The notes under the pieces: generated by a model
What the model was told of the DNA's origin: nothing
Database searches by the model: none
The model's input: the letters and a program-made list of their open reading frames with translations, nothing else
Shown: positions 7,946 through 14,751 of the stretch, in pieces
Numbering within the stretch: the stretch's first letter is position 1
How the letters are laid out: each line of letters begins with the position of its first letter
DNA from: UBA3537 sp038106885
Lineage (GTDB): Bacteria; Bacteroidota; Bacteroidia; Flavobacteriales; Flavobacteriaceae
Direction: 5' to 3'
Assembly (NCBI GenBank): GCA_038106885.1
Contig: JAYNFX010000035.1
Span: 1 to 16,227, forward strand
DNA: 16,227 nucleotides
Made by a program: the position numbers and the translations under genes

Positions 7946-8556
7946 AATTTATCAATAAATATTTTAACTTTATTTTTATCTTTATATCCTGGTTTTACTT
8001 CAAATTGACTGTTTATATCTATACCATAACAATATTTTGAAGCTTTATTTTTTTTAAATTCTTTTATTTTATCAAAAGATTCAAGACCGATACCACCACT
8101 TAAAAAATATGGTTTGTCTAATTTGTAATTTTCAATCAAATTCCAATTAAAACTATATCCATTACCTCCATACTTTAAGCCTTTGGTATCAAAAAGAAAA
8201 TAGTCTACACAATCTTTGTAAATGTTCAATTTACTGAAGTCAAAACTATCATCTATAGCAAATGCTTTAATTATTTTTAAAGATCTTTTTTTTAGGTTTT
8301 CACAAAGTTTAGGAGATTCTTCACCATGGAGTTGTACTAAATTCAGTGAGTTTATTTTTACCATATTAAATATAGTTTTTTCATCACTGTTGACAAACAC
8401 ACCAACTCTCTTAATATTTTTTGTATCGCATTTTATTGGGCTAATAATTTTTCGTTTTGAAAATTCATAGAAAATAAATCCAATATAGTCTGGTTCAAGC
8501 AAGGAAATTGCATTAATATTCTCTTCGTATTTCATCCCGCATACTTTTATTTTCAT
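7942..8556 (-). CDS. trpF: Phosphoribosylanthranilate isomerase
   Basis: TrpF performs the Amadori rearrangement of phosphoribosylanthranilate to carboxyphenylaminodeoxyribulose phosphate. The 204-residue TIM barrel begins MKIKVCGMK, with Cys6 the predicted general base, and has Asp123 in LFDTKG as the predicted general acid. LSGGI near residue 150 forms part of the phosphate site. It is a free-standing gene here, not fused to trpC as in E. coli. Both ends overlap neighbours by 4 nt (ATGA): its start with the trpC stop, and its stop with the trpB start. Base composition is especially AT-rich, with many Lys, Asn and Ile codons. Confidence 0.95.
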   Translation of the reverse strand: MKIKVCGMKYEENINAISLLEPDYIGFIFYEFSKRKIISPIKCDTKNIKRVGVFVNSDEKTIFNMVKINSLNLVQLHGEESPKLCENLKKRSLKIIKAFAIDDSFDFSKLNIYKDCVDYFLFDTKGLKYGGNGYSFNWNLIENYKLDKPYFLSGGIGLESFDKIKEFKKNKASKYCYGIDINSQFEVKPGYKDKNKVKIFIDKL

Positions 8557-9341
8557 TTTTTCAAATTATTAATGAATTTAGTAGCATAATCTCCAGGGTT
8601 ATTTGATTTCATGAAGTTTTCACCTATTAAAAATCCTTTGTAACCAAATAACTTCAGTTTCTTTATAACTTCAACATTGCTAATCCCACTTTCTGAAATT
8701 TTCAAAAACTCATTTGGGATATAATCACTTAATTCTTCGCTAAGTTTTAAATTTATTTTGAATGTTTTTAAGTCACGATTATTAACTCCAATAATATCTA
8801 AAGAGGGCATTATATTATTTTGTAATTCTTCCTTGTTATGGACTTCAAGAATAACTTCAAGATTTAAATTTTTAGCAAGAATTGATAAATTTTTAATACT
8901 CTTTTTATCCAGAACAGCTGCTATTAGTAAAATTACATCAGCTCCAAAAGCCTTAGCTTCTATTATTTGATAAGGATCTACAATAAACTCTTTTCTTAAT
9001 ATAGGAAGTGTACAGCTTGAACGTCCAATTACTAAATCTTCTATTGATCCTCCAAAATATTTTTGATCAGTTAATATAGACATGCCACTAGCACCTGCTT
9101 TTTCATATCCAACCGCAACATCAAACACATTCAAACTTTGATTTATTTCTGATTTTGATGGTGATCTCCTTTTAAATTCTGCAATTATTCCACTACTACT
9201 AATTCTATTTAAGTTTGATATAAGTGAATTTTTAGGTCTATCAAATAGAACTGAATCCTCAAGTTGAGTGTGAGGAATTAATTTTTTTCGAAATTCAACC
9301 TCCTTAAGTTTATCTCTTACTATTTTTTGAAGAATCGTCAT
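8553..9341 (-). CDS. trpC: Indole-3-glycerol-phosphate synthase
   Basis: TrpC closes the indole ring by decarboxylative cyclisation. The 262-residue barrel keeps the catalytic set at spacings like those of the Sulfolobus enzyme: Glu55 and Lys57 in AEFKRRSPS, Lys117 in LRKEF, Glu166 in ILEVHN, and Asn187 in GVNNRDL. SESGIS near 217 completes the phosphate site. The ATG at 9341 lies 1 nt after the trpD stop, and the stop codon overlaps trpF by 4 nt. No Trp residue occurs in the protein. Confidence 0.97.
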   Translation of the reverse strand: MTILQKIVRDKLKEVEFRKKLIPHTQLEDSVLFDRPKNSLISNLNRISSSGIIAEFKRRSPSKSEINQSLNVFDVAVGYEKAGASGMSILTDQKYFGGSIEDLVIGRSSCTLPILRKEFIVDPYQIIEAKAFGADVILLIAAVLDKKSIKNLSILAKNLNLEVILEVHNKEELQNNIMPSLDIIGVNNRDLKTFKINLKLSEELSDYIPNEFLKISESGISNVEVIKKLKLFGYKGFLIGENFMKSNNPGDYATKFINNLKK

Positions 9342-9342
9342 A

Positions 9343-10329
9343 CTATAAATTAATTAATTTAGTCAAAACTGTTTTAGCTTTCCCACTAAATAAACTCTCT
9401 TTGGCAATTTCAAACCCTTCTTTATGGGTAATTTGTTTAGCCGTTGCTATTGCCAATCCTGCATTTGCACACACAACCATATTTTGTTCATTTGTTCCTT
9501 TTCCCATAATAATTGCCTTAAAAATTTCACTAGCTTTTTTTATGGAATTACCACCAAAGATTGAAATTGGGTCAATTATATCAAGACCTAAGTCTTCAGG
9601 AGTGAAAATTTTTTCAGTATTATTTGATACTATTTTAGCATTATTTGTAAGCGATAATTCGTCATACCCACCAAGGTCATGAACAATGCTGTATTTTTTA
9701 TCAGATTTTTGATATAAATAGCTGTATAATCGCAAAATTTCAAGATTAAAAACTCCAACTAATTGGTATTTTGGTAAAGCAGGATTGACCATAGGTCCTA
9801 ACATATTGAAAAATGTTTTAACTCCTAGTGCTTTACGAATTGGAGCTACATTTTTCATTGCTGGATGAAATAATGGAGCATGTAGGATACAAATATTGGT
9901 AGTTTCAATAGAGCGTTTTAAATAATCTATATCATTTGTAAATTTCACTCCCAGTGATTCCAATACATTTGATGACCCGCACGAGGAAGAAACTCCATAA
10001 TTACCGTGTTTAGTAACCATAACACCCGCTCCCGCAGTTATGAATGAGGAAAGAGTAGATATATTAAAAGTGTCTTTTCCATCACCACCTGTTCCACATA
10101 AATCTATTGAATTATAGTTTTTAAAATCAACTGAAACACAAAGTTCCAGTAAAGCGTTTTTAAATCCTTGTAATTCCTCAACAGTTATACTTCTCATCAT
10201 ATATACTGTTAGGAACGATGCAATTTGTTCTGGACTATAATCCCCCTTGGAAATATTTATCAAAACTTGTTTTGCTTCTTCTTCACCTATTTTTTCGTGA
10301 TTAATAAGTCGATTTAGTGTTTTTTTCAT
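9343..10329 (-). CDS. trpD: Anthranilate phosphoribosyltransferase
   Basis: TrpD couples anthranilate to PRPP to form N-(5'-phosphoribosyl)anthranilate. The 328-residue protein has the usual small helical N-terminal domain followed by the glycosyltransferase domain. The PRPP diphosphate loop GTGGDG is at 79-84, followed by DTFNIST and the KHGNYGVSSSCGSSNVLE segment; a second conserved stretch, APLFHPAMKNVAPIRKALG, binds anthranilate. It is not fused to the TrpG glutaminase domain, unlike the enterobacterial arrangement. There is 1 nt on each side to trpG and trpC. It contains no Trp residue. Confidence 0.97.
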   Translation of the reverse strand: MKKTLNRLINHEKIGEEEAKQVLINISKGDYSPEQIASFLTVYMMRSITVEELQGFKNALLELCVSVDFKNYNSIDLCGTGGDGKDTFNISTLSSFITAGAGVMVTKHGNYGVSSSCGSSNVLESLGVKFTNDIDYLKRSIETTNICILHAPLFHPAMKNVAPIRKALGVKTFFNMLGPMVNPALPKYQLVGVFNLEILRLYSYLYQKSDKKYSIVHDLGGYDELSLTNNAKIVSNNTEKIFTPEDLGLDIIDPISIFGGNSIKKASEIFKAIIMGKGTNEQNMVVCANAGLAIATAKQITHKEGFEIAKESLFSGKAKTVLTKLINL

Positions 10330-10330
10330 C

Positions 10331-10897
10331 TTATGAATTAACCCAGTTTTTCAAAATTATTTTTCCTTTTGGAGTAAGAACGGATTCAGGATGAAACTGT
10401 ACTCCCTTAACATCAAAGTTTTTATGTTTGATTGCCATAACTTCATTTTTTTCATCAATACAAGTTACTTCTAAGCAACTCGAATTATCAATTTTAACCA
10501 CCCATGAGTGATATCTTCCAACTAAAATTTTATTTCCTAAATTTTTAAATAAATCATCATTTTTGGAAATGATTTTTACTTCTGTCTGAATTCCATGGTA
10601 CACATTATTCAAATTAAATAGCTTGGCTCCAAAAACTTCACCAATAGCTTGCATACCTAAACAGACCCCAAGAATACTTTTTGAAGGTGCATATTTTTTA
10701 ATAATATCTTTTAATAAGCCGGCTTCTTCTGGAATTCCAGGCCCAGGAGATAAAACTATTTTATCAAAATCTGCTACGGTCTCAATTTTAATTTGATCAT
10801 TCCTTTTTACTAACACTTTACAATTTAGATCTTCTAAATAATGGACCAAATTATAGGTAAAGCTATCGTAATTGTCAACTACTAATACTTTTTTCAT
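10331..10897 (-). CDS. trpG: Anthranilate synthase component II (glutamine amidotransferase)
   Basis: TrpG hydrolyses glutamine and passes ammonia to TrpE. This is a class I glutaminase with the triad Cys79 (GVCLGMQ), His169 and Glu171 (VQFHPES), plus the SPGPG oxyanion strand at 50-54. I start it at the ATG at 10897 (188 residues, MKKVLVVDNYDSFTYN), one base after the trpE stop. An in-frame ATG 18 nt upstream would add MQKIFK and overlap trpE by 17 nt; the shorter start aligns with the family and fits the 1-nt spacing seen elsewhere in the operon. The glutaminase could also serve para-aminobenzoate synthase, as in some bacteria, but the operon makes tryptophan its main role. Confidence 0.96.
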   Translation of the reverse strand: MKKVLVVDNYDSFTYNLVHYLEDLNCKVLVKRNDQIKIETVADFDKIVLSPGPGIPEEAGLLKDIIKKYAPSKSILGVCLGMQAIGEVFGAKLFNLNNVYHGIQTEVKIISKNDDLFKNLGNKILVGRYHSWVVKIDNSSCLEVTCIDEKNEVMAIKHKNFDVKGVQFHPESVLTPKGKIILKNWVNS

Positions 10898-10898
10898 T

Positions 10899-12299
10899 TT
10901 AAATATTTTCTGCAATTTTAATTGCTTTTTTAAGAGCCCCTAATTTATTGTATACTTCTTCTAATTCTTTATTTGGTGATGATTTTGTGACAATACCAGC
11001 ACCAGCTTGCCAATGCAGTTCTTGGTTACAACTCAAAAATGTTCTTATCATGATAGCATGATTATAGTTCCCTTTGAAATCCATAAATCCGATTGCACCT
11101 CCATAGAAACTTCGATTTGTCTTCTCGTATTTTTCAATTAGTTCCATAGCTTTGAATTTTGGAGCACCAGATAGAGTTCCAGCAGGAAAAGTATCTGCAA
11201 CTATTTGCATTGATGAAATATTATTTTTAATTTTTCCACATACTTTACTTACCAAATGAATTACATGAGAAAAAAATTGTATTTCCTTATAGTTTTCAAC
11301 TCCAACCTCTGAACAGTGACGGCTTAGATCATTTCGTGCTAAATCAACAAGCATTACATGTTCACTATTTTCTTTTTCATCATTTATTAATTTTTGTGCG
11401 AATTTAGCATCATCCATATCATCTCCTGATCTCGGAAATGTGCCTGCTATTGGATGTATTTCTGCTTTTTTGTCTTTTAATATGAGCTGTGCTTCTGGCG
11501 AACTACCAAAAATCTTAAAATTTCCATAATCAAAATAGAATAGGTAAGGTGAGGGGTTTACATTTCTTAATGCTCGATAAACATTAAAATCATCTCCTTT
11601 AAAAGCTTGTTCAAATCTACGTGATAATACTAATTGAAATACATCTCCTCTATGACAATGTTTTTTTGCAATATTGACCATTTCAATAAATTCTTCATCA
11701 GTTAAATTTGAAGATATTTCACCTGAAGTCTTAAAATTAAAAGTTGCATAGCGGTCTTTTGTAATTAATTGATGAATGGTCTCAATGTTATTTTTGTTTT
11801 TGTAACAATGTGCAAATAAATATGCCTCATTTTTAAAGTGATTAATGGCAATTATGTTCTGAAAAATTGAGTACTGAATTTCAGGTATTTTTAAGCTATT
11901 TTTTTTATCACTAATTTCTATACTTTCAAAATATTTAACAGCATCATACGAAGTGTATCCAAATAAACCATTGTTTATAAATTTATAGGACTTATCCTCG
12001 TTAATTTGAAATTCTTTGGTGAATTTTTGAATTTCAGCTGTTACATCTTTGTAATCAATTTCATATTGTTTTTTAGTTTGATCAGGGTACGACTTTGTTA
12101 AGTTCTTACTTTGAATTTTGATGTTAGCAATTGGATTGAAGCATATGTAAGAAAAACTATTTTCATTCCCGTGATAATCACTACTTTCAAGTAAAATACT
12201 GTTTGGGAATTTGTCCCTAATTTTTAAATAAACACTTACAGGAGATAGTGTGTCTGCCAATATTTTCTTACTGTATGTTTCTAACTTATACCTTTTCAT
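10899..12299 (-). CDS. trpE: Anthranilate synthase component I
   Basis: TrpE makes anthranilate from chorismate using ammonia from TrpG; it is the committed, feedback-controlled step. The 466-residue protein has the N-terminal regulatory region with LLES at 36-39, the motif that in characterised TrpE proteins helps bind inhibitory tryptophan. The chorismate-binding domain follows with HPIAGTFPRSG, DEKENSEHVMLVDLARNDL, and TFPAGTLSGAPK. The LLES motif and operon context argue for TrpE over PabB. The ATG at 12299 sits 9 nt after the stem of an intrinsic terminator, so the usual A-rich initiation region is replaced by a U-tract. Expression is predicted to be controlled by the trpL attenuator upstream. 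Only one Trp residue is present (HWQAGAG). Confidence 0.97.
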   Translation of the reverse strand: MKRYKLETYSKKILADTLSPVSVYLKIRDKFPNSILLESSDYHGNENSFSYICFNPIANIKIQSKNLTKSYPDQTKKQYEIDYKDVTAEIQKFTKEFQINEDKSYKFINNGLFGYTSYDAVKYFESIEISDKKNSLKIPEIQYSIFQNIIAINHFKNEAYLFAHCYKNKNNIETIHQLITKDRYATFNFKTSGEISSNLTDEEFIEMVNIAKKHCHRGDVFQLVLSRRFEQAFKGDDFNVYRALRNVNPSPYLFYFDYGNFKIFGSSPEAQLILKDKKAEIHPIAGTFPRSGDDMDDAKFAQKLINDEKENSEHVMLVDLARNDLSRHCSEVGVENYKEIQFFSHVIHLVSKVCGKIKNNISSMQIVADTFPAGTLSGAPKFKAMELIEKYEKTNRSFYGGAIGFMDFKGNYNHAIMIRTFLSCNQELHWQAGAGIVTKSSPNKELEEVYNKLGALKKAIKIAENI

Positions 12300-12308
12300 A
12301 ATAAAAAA

Positions 12309-12331
12309 AGGCTTGTCGTGATGACAAGCCT
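12309..12331 (-). terminator. trp attenuator terminator hairpin
   Basis: On the - strand AGGCTTGTC (12331-12323), loop ATCAC, and GACAAGCCT (12317-12309) form a perfect 9-bp stem with a 5-nt loop. The last T of the stem and the following bases make a run of seven T (12309-12303). This is a textbook intrinsic terminator, lying between the Trp-rich leader peptide and trpE, with the U-tract ending just before the trpE ATG (12299-12297). Its placement marks it as the attenuator rather than the end of an upstream gene. Confidence 0.9.
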
Positions 12332-12388
12332 GAATATATTTGTATACATGGAGTGATCACGATTATTAATTATCGGAAATCCACCACC
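12316..12388 (-). promoter_or_regulatory. Alternative leader RNA pairings (protector and antiterminator)
   Basis: Two further pairings are visible in the - strand RNA. Region 1, GGUGGU (12388-12383, inside the Trp codons), can pair with AUCACU (12357-12352) using two G-U pairs. Region 2, UCGUGAU (12362-12356), can pair over 7 bp with AUCACGA (12322-12316), which is the loop plus the first two bases of the terminator's 3' arm. The pairings are mutually exclusive because they share bases 12357-12356, and the second one disrupts the terminator. Region 2 begins 3 nt after the trpL stop codon. A ribosome finishing the peptide would cover it, while one stalled at Trp codons would leave it free. The pairings are read by eye; energies were not computed. 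Confidence 0.6.
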
Positions 12389-12413
12389 AAGTATTTAGAT
12401 TTATTAAATTCAT
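12366..12413 (-). CDS. trpL: trp operon leader peptide
   Basis: A 15-codon frame, MNLINLNTWWWISDN then TAA, lies between the trp promoter and the attenuator terminator. Codons 9-11 are three consecutive TGG (12389-12381). With Trp normally about 1% of residues, three in a row in a 15-residue peptide directly before trpE is strong evidence for a Trp-sensing leader. Scarcity of charged tRNA-Trp would stall the ribosome there and favour the antiterminator form. The ATG is only about 8 nt beyond the predicted -7 element, so the mRNA 5' end would lie just a few bases from the start codon. It has no Shine-Dalgarno, like the rest of the window. The peptide itself is expected to have no function after synthesis. 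Confidence 0.88.
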   Translation of the reverse strand: MNLINLNTWWWISDN

Positions 12414-12421
12414 TATAATGC

Positions 12422-12452
12422 CAAATATATAAACGTTTTTTTTTTAATCAAA
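12422..12452 (-). promoter_or_regulatory. Promoter of the trp operon
   Basis: On the - strand TTTG (12452-12449) and TATATTTG (12429-12422) match the Bacteroidota -33 (TTTG) and -7 (TAnnTTTG) elements with a 19-nt spacer, the preferred spacing. The spacer contains a run of ten A. The predicted transcription start is near 12418-12415, a few bases before the trpL ATG. It begins 11 nt after the YceI stop codon. It is the best promoter match in the window. Confidence 0.72.
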
Positions 12453-12462
12453 CTTTTTTTGT

Positions 12463-13044
12463 TTAAAATTTTAAATTCACTTGCAAGTCAAATTCATCGT
12501 ATATAGCACGGTCTTTAAGCCCGTCAAAAAAACTAGAAGAGCCATATTTTATTTCAAATTTAGTTCTATCAATTTTTAAGTTAGCATAAGCAGAATTATC
12601 GGAAATATTAATTTTAAACGTTACAGGATTTGTAATTCCCTTGATAGTTAAATCTGCATCTATTAAATAAACAACAATTTTTGAGTCATTTTTTTGTTTT
12701 GAAACCTTTTTAAAAACTAAATCAGAAGTATTATATTTTTTTACACTAAAAAAATCATCGTTTTTTAAATGATTATCTAACCTCTCTTTAGATCCACCCT
12801 CTAAATCAGTGGTATTAATTGTAGTCATGTCCATTACAAATTTTCCACCTATGAGATTTGAAGTATCGTCAAAGTTTAATTCTCCATTTCTAAGCGTAAT
12901 AGTGCCTTCGTGTTGGCCTGTAACTTTATATCCTATCCATTTAATTACACTATTTTTTGTGTCGACTTTTTTTGTTACTACAGATTTAAATCCACATAAA
13001 GAAAGGCAAATCGCAGTTAATAGAAATATTTTAGTAAGTTTCAT
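12463..13044 (-). CDS. YceI family periplasmic protein
   Basis: This 193-residue protein has a Sec signal peptide at about residues 1-18 (two Lys, then a hydrophobic stretch ILFLLTAICLSL-like in composition) and a YceI lipocalin-like beta-barrel covering the rest. Recognisable parts are SVIKWIGYKVTGQHEGTI near 33-50, the GGKFVMDMTTINTTDLEGG segment, RLDNHLKNDDFFSV, and LTIKGITNPVTF. YceI proteins bind polyisoprenoid or other amphipathic lipids in the periplasm; the physiological role is poorly defined. A Cys at residue 17 follows LSL, which is a poor lipobox, so I favour a soluble periplasmic form. It is transcribed toward trp on the same strand with no visible terminator, and diverges from the rhodanese pair. 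Confidence 0.9.
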   Translation of the reverse strand: MKLTKIFLLTAICLSLCGFKSVVTKKVDTKNSVIKWIGYKVTGQHEGTITLRNGELNFDDTSNLIGGKFVMDMTTINTTDLEGGSKERLDNHLKNDDFFSVKKYNTSDLVFKKVSKQKNDSKIVVYLIDADLTIKGITNPVTFKINISDNSAYANLKIDRTKFEIKYGSSSFFDGLKDRAIYDEFDLQVNLKF

Positions 13045-13145
13045 AAATATCTTTTTTTGTTATCCTACAAATTTCTAAATTTAGATAGAAAAAATAAAAA
13101 TTAGAATTTAAACTTTTGTTAAATTTTTAAGTTAAAAATTGTAAA

Positions 13146-13457
13146 ATGAAAAACTTGTCACAAACAGAGTGGGAAAATTTATATGAAGAGCTCGATAATT
13201 CAATAATTCTTGATGTAAGAACAGAACAAGAATATTTAGATGGTAAAATTCCTAATTCTTTAAATATTGATATTCTTAATCCGCAAGAATTTATGTCAAA
13301 AGTAGAGTTATTAAATAAATCATCAAACTATTTTGTTTACTGTAAAGCTGGTAGTAGAAGTGCACAAGCGTGTCTTGTTATGAATCAGCTGGGTTTTGAA
13401 AACACATATAATTTAGAAGAAGGATTTTTAAACTGGAAAGGAGATGTGATATATTAA
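13146..13457 (+). CDS. Cytoplasmic single-domain rhodanese (sulfurtransferase)
   Basis: This 103-residue rhodanese-homology domain has no signal peptide. The LDVRTEQEYLDGKIPNSLNI stretch at 22-41 and the active-site loop CKAGSRS at 66-72 are typical. Cys66 would carry the persulfide, and the six-residue loop length fits sulfurtransferase rather than Cdc25-type phosphatase activity. The physiological sulfur donor and acceptor are unknown. The next gene, a second rhodanese with an export signal, starts 2 nt after its stop, so they form an operon. It is divergent from the YceI gene across 101 bp; only a weak promoter-like match (AACTTTTG, one mismatch to TAnnTTTG) is visible there. Confidence 0.92.
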   Translation: MKNLSQTEWENLYEELDNSIILDVRTEQEYLDGKIPNSLNIDILNPQEFMSKVELLNKSSNYFVYCKAGSRSAQACLVMNQLGFENTYNLEEGFLNWKGDVIY

Positions 13458-13459
13458 CT

Positions 13460-13846
13460 ATGCGAAACTTTTTTTTAACACTAACAATAATTTCTTTATT
13501 GTTTAACTGTAATGTAACTTCAAATTCAAGTTTTCAAGATATTAATTCAGATGAATTAGAATTAATGATAAAAAAAGAAGATCTTGTCTTGTTAGATGTA
13601 AGAACTCCTACAGAGTATAGTAATGGACACTTGATAAGTGCTTTAAACATTAATTATTATGGCGATAATTTTGATAAAAAAATAGATGAACTCGATAAAT
13701 CAAAGCCAATTGTTGTTTATTGCAAATCTGGCGGTAGAAGTTCTAAATCTGCACTTAAATTAGTTGAAAAAGGTTTTGAACAAATTTATAACTTAAAAGG
13801 TGGATTTGATCAATGGATTTTTCACGGTAAGGAAGTACTAGATTGA
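13460..13846 (+). CDS. Exported rhodanese, predicted lipoprotein
   Basis: This 128-residue protein starts with a hydrophobic signal peptide ending in LLFNC, where Cys17 is a probable lipidation site (the lipobox is imperfect because Asn is at -1). The mature part is one rhodanese domain: LLDVRTPTEYSNGHL at 44-58 and the active-site loop CKSGGRS at 88-94 with Cys88 the predicted sulfur carrier. A polar, Ser/Asn-rich linker follows the Cys. It would act in the periplasm or at the outer membrane, whereas its partner two bases upstream is cytoplasmic. Sequence similarity between the two suggests duplication followed by addition of an export signal. Its stop is 3 bp from that of the convergent nucleotidyltransferase gene. 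Confidence 0.88.
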   Translation: MRNFFLTLTIISLLFNCNVTSNSSFQDINSDELELMIKKEDLVLLDVRTPTEYSNGHLISALNINYYGDNFDKKIDELDKSKPIVVYCKSGGRSSKSALKLVEKGFEQIYNLKGGFDQWIFHGKEVLD

Positions 13847-13849
13847 ATG

Positions 13850-14734
13850 TTAATTCCACAGTCTTAAAGGATATTTTCCTTCACTGACAAGTTTATCAAG
13901 AGTTTTAACAGCAATATTTTTGTCGTCATAATAAGTTACTCCAAACCATTCACTATTTGAATTAATTACTTTAACTGTTATTAGTTTATTTTTCATCATT
14001 TCTTGGGCGACAAAGGGAAGGTATATTTCATTTTTTTGATGATTATTTGGGTCTGCAAGAAAAGAAGTAAAATAAGGCTCAGTATATTCGAATATTTTGG
14101 GGTTACAAATCCAAAAATTCATTGAAACAGTTGATTTTGGATCTAATATATTTGTTGAATCCTCGTCAATAATAGTTCCATTTTTTTTGATGATTTTTGT
14201 TCTTTCAATTATAGTTTTAAGAAAATTATCCTTTAACGTACAAACACCCCTAGAAACAGTTCCAAATTCAGAAAGGGTGTCTTCGAGTTTATATCCAACA
14301 AGAGCAAAACTGTCATCATTTTTATGTGTTTGAATAAACTCTGCAGCTCCTTTGAATGCATTTTGACCATAATAATCATCAGCATTAATAATTACAAAAG
14401 GAGAATTTATAATATCTCTGGCAGTCCAAACAGCGTGTGCAGTACCCCATGGCTTTTTTCTGACACCGCTAAAATTAGAACCTTTAGGAATATCATCTAT
14501 TTTTTGTACCAAGACGTCAAGTTTAATTGAACTAGGGATTCTAGCTGTTAAATATTTTTTTAAAAAATCTTGATTTTCACTTTTGGTTATAACAACAATG
14601 TGCTCAAAACCATTTTTAATAGCGTCATATATGCTGAACTCCATTAGAAATTCTCCGTTAGGACCTAAATCATCAAATTGTTTTAATTTTCCATATCTAC
14701 TTCCACTTCCAGCTGCCATTAATAAGATTGTCAT
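13850..14734 (-). CDS. Sugar-phosphate nucleotidyltransferase family protein
   Basis: This 294-residue cytoplasmic protein has a GT-A-like NTP_transferase fold. The N-terminal nucleotide-binding loop MAAGSGSRYGKLKQ (6-19) corresponds to the GxGxR...K motif, and NADDYYG at 117-123 supplies the metal-binding aspartates. KPWGTAHAVW at 94-103 is the usual base and sugar-recognition stretch. Such enzymes activate sugar 1-phosphates with UTP, dTTP or GTP, but I cannot name the substrate. The Bacteroidota relatives I recall often sit beside a kinase-like phosphotransferase, which is not present here. It is divergent from the endonuclease gene and convergent with the rhodanese pair, so it appears to be a single-gene unit. 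Confidence 0.85.
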   Translation of the reverse strand: MTILLMAAGSGSRYGKLKQFDDLGPNGEFLMEFSIYDAIKNGFEHIVVITKSENQDFLKKYLTARIPSSIKLDVLVQKIDDIPKGSNFSGVRKKPWGTAHAVWTARDIINSPFVIINADDYYGQNAFKGAAEFIQTHKNDDSFALVGYKLEDTLSEFGTVSRGVCTLKDNFLKTIIERTKIIKKNGTIIDEDSTNILDPKSTVSMNFWICNPKIFEYTEPYFTSFLADPNNHQKNEIYLPFVAQEMMKNKLITVKVINSNSEWFGVTYYDDKNIAVKTLDKLVSEGKYPLRLWN

Positions 14735-14751
14735 AAAATTACATTTTGAGT

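Noticed and set aside
10898..10915. Upstream in-frame ATG for trpG adding six residues
   Set aside because: It would overlap trpE by 17 nt, while the ATG at 10897 leaves a 1-nt gap like the neighbouring junctions and begins at the conserved KKVLVVDNYDSFTYN.
12353..12360. GTGATCAC palindrome as a possible repressor operator
   Set aside because: It lies downstream of the predicted transcription start and is better explained as the shared strand of the alternative leader RNA pairings.
12462..12475. 14-bp perfect palindrome TTTAAAATTTTAAA at the end of the YceI gene
   Set aside because: It has no loop, no G+C and no following T-run on the YceI strand; in AT-rich DNA it is expected by chance and is not a terminator.
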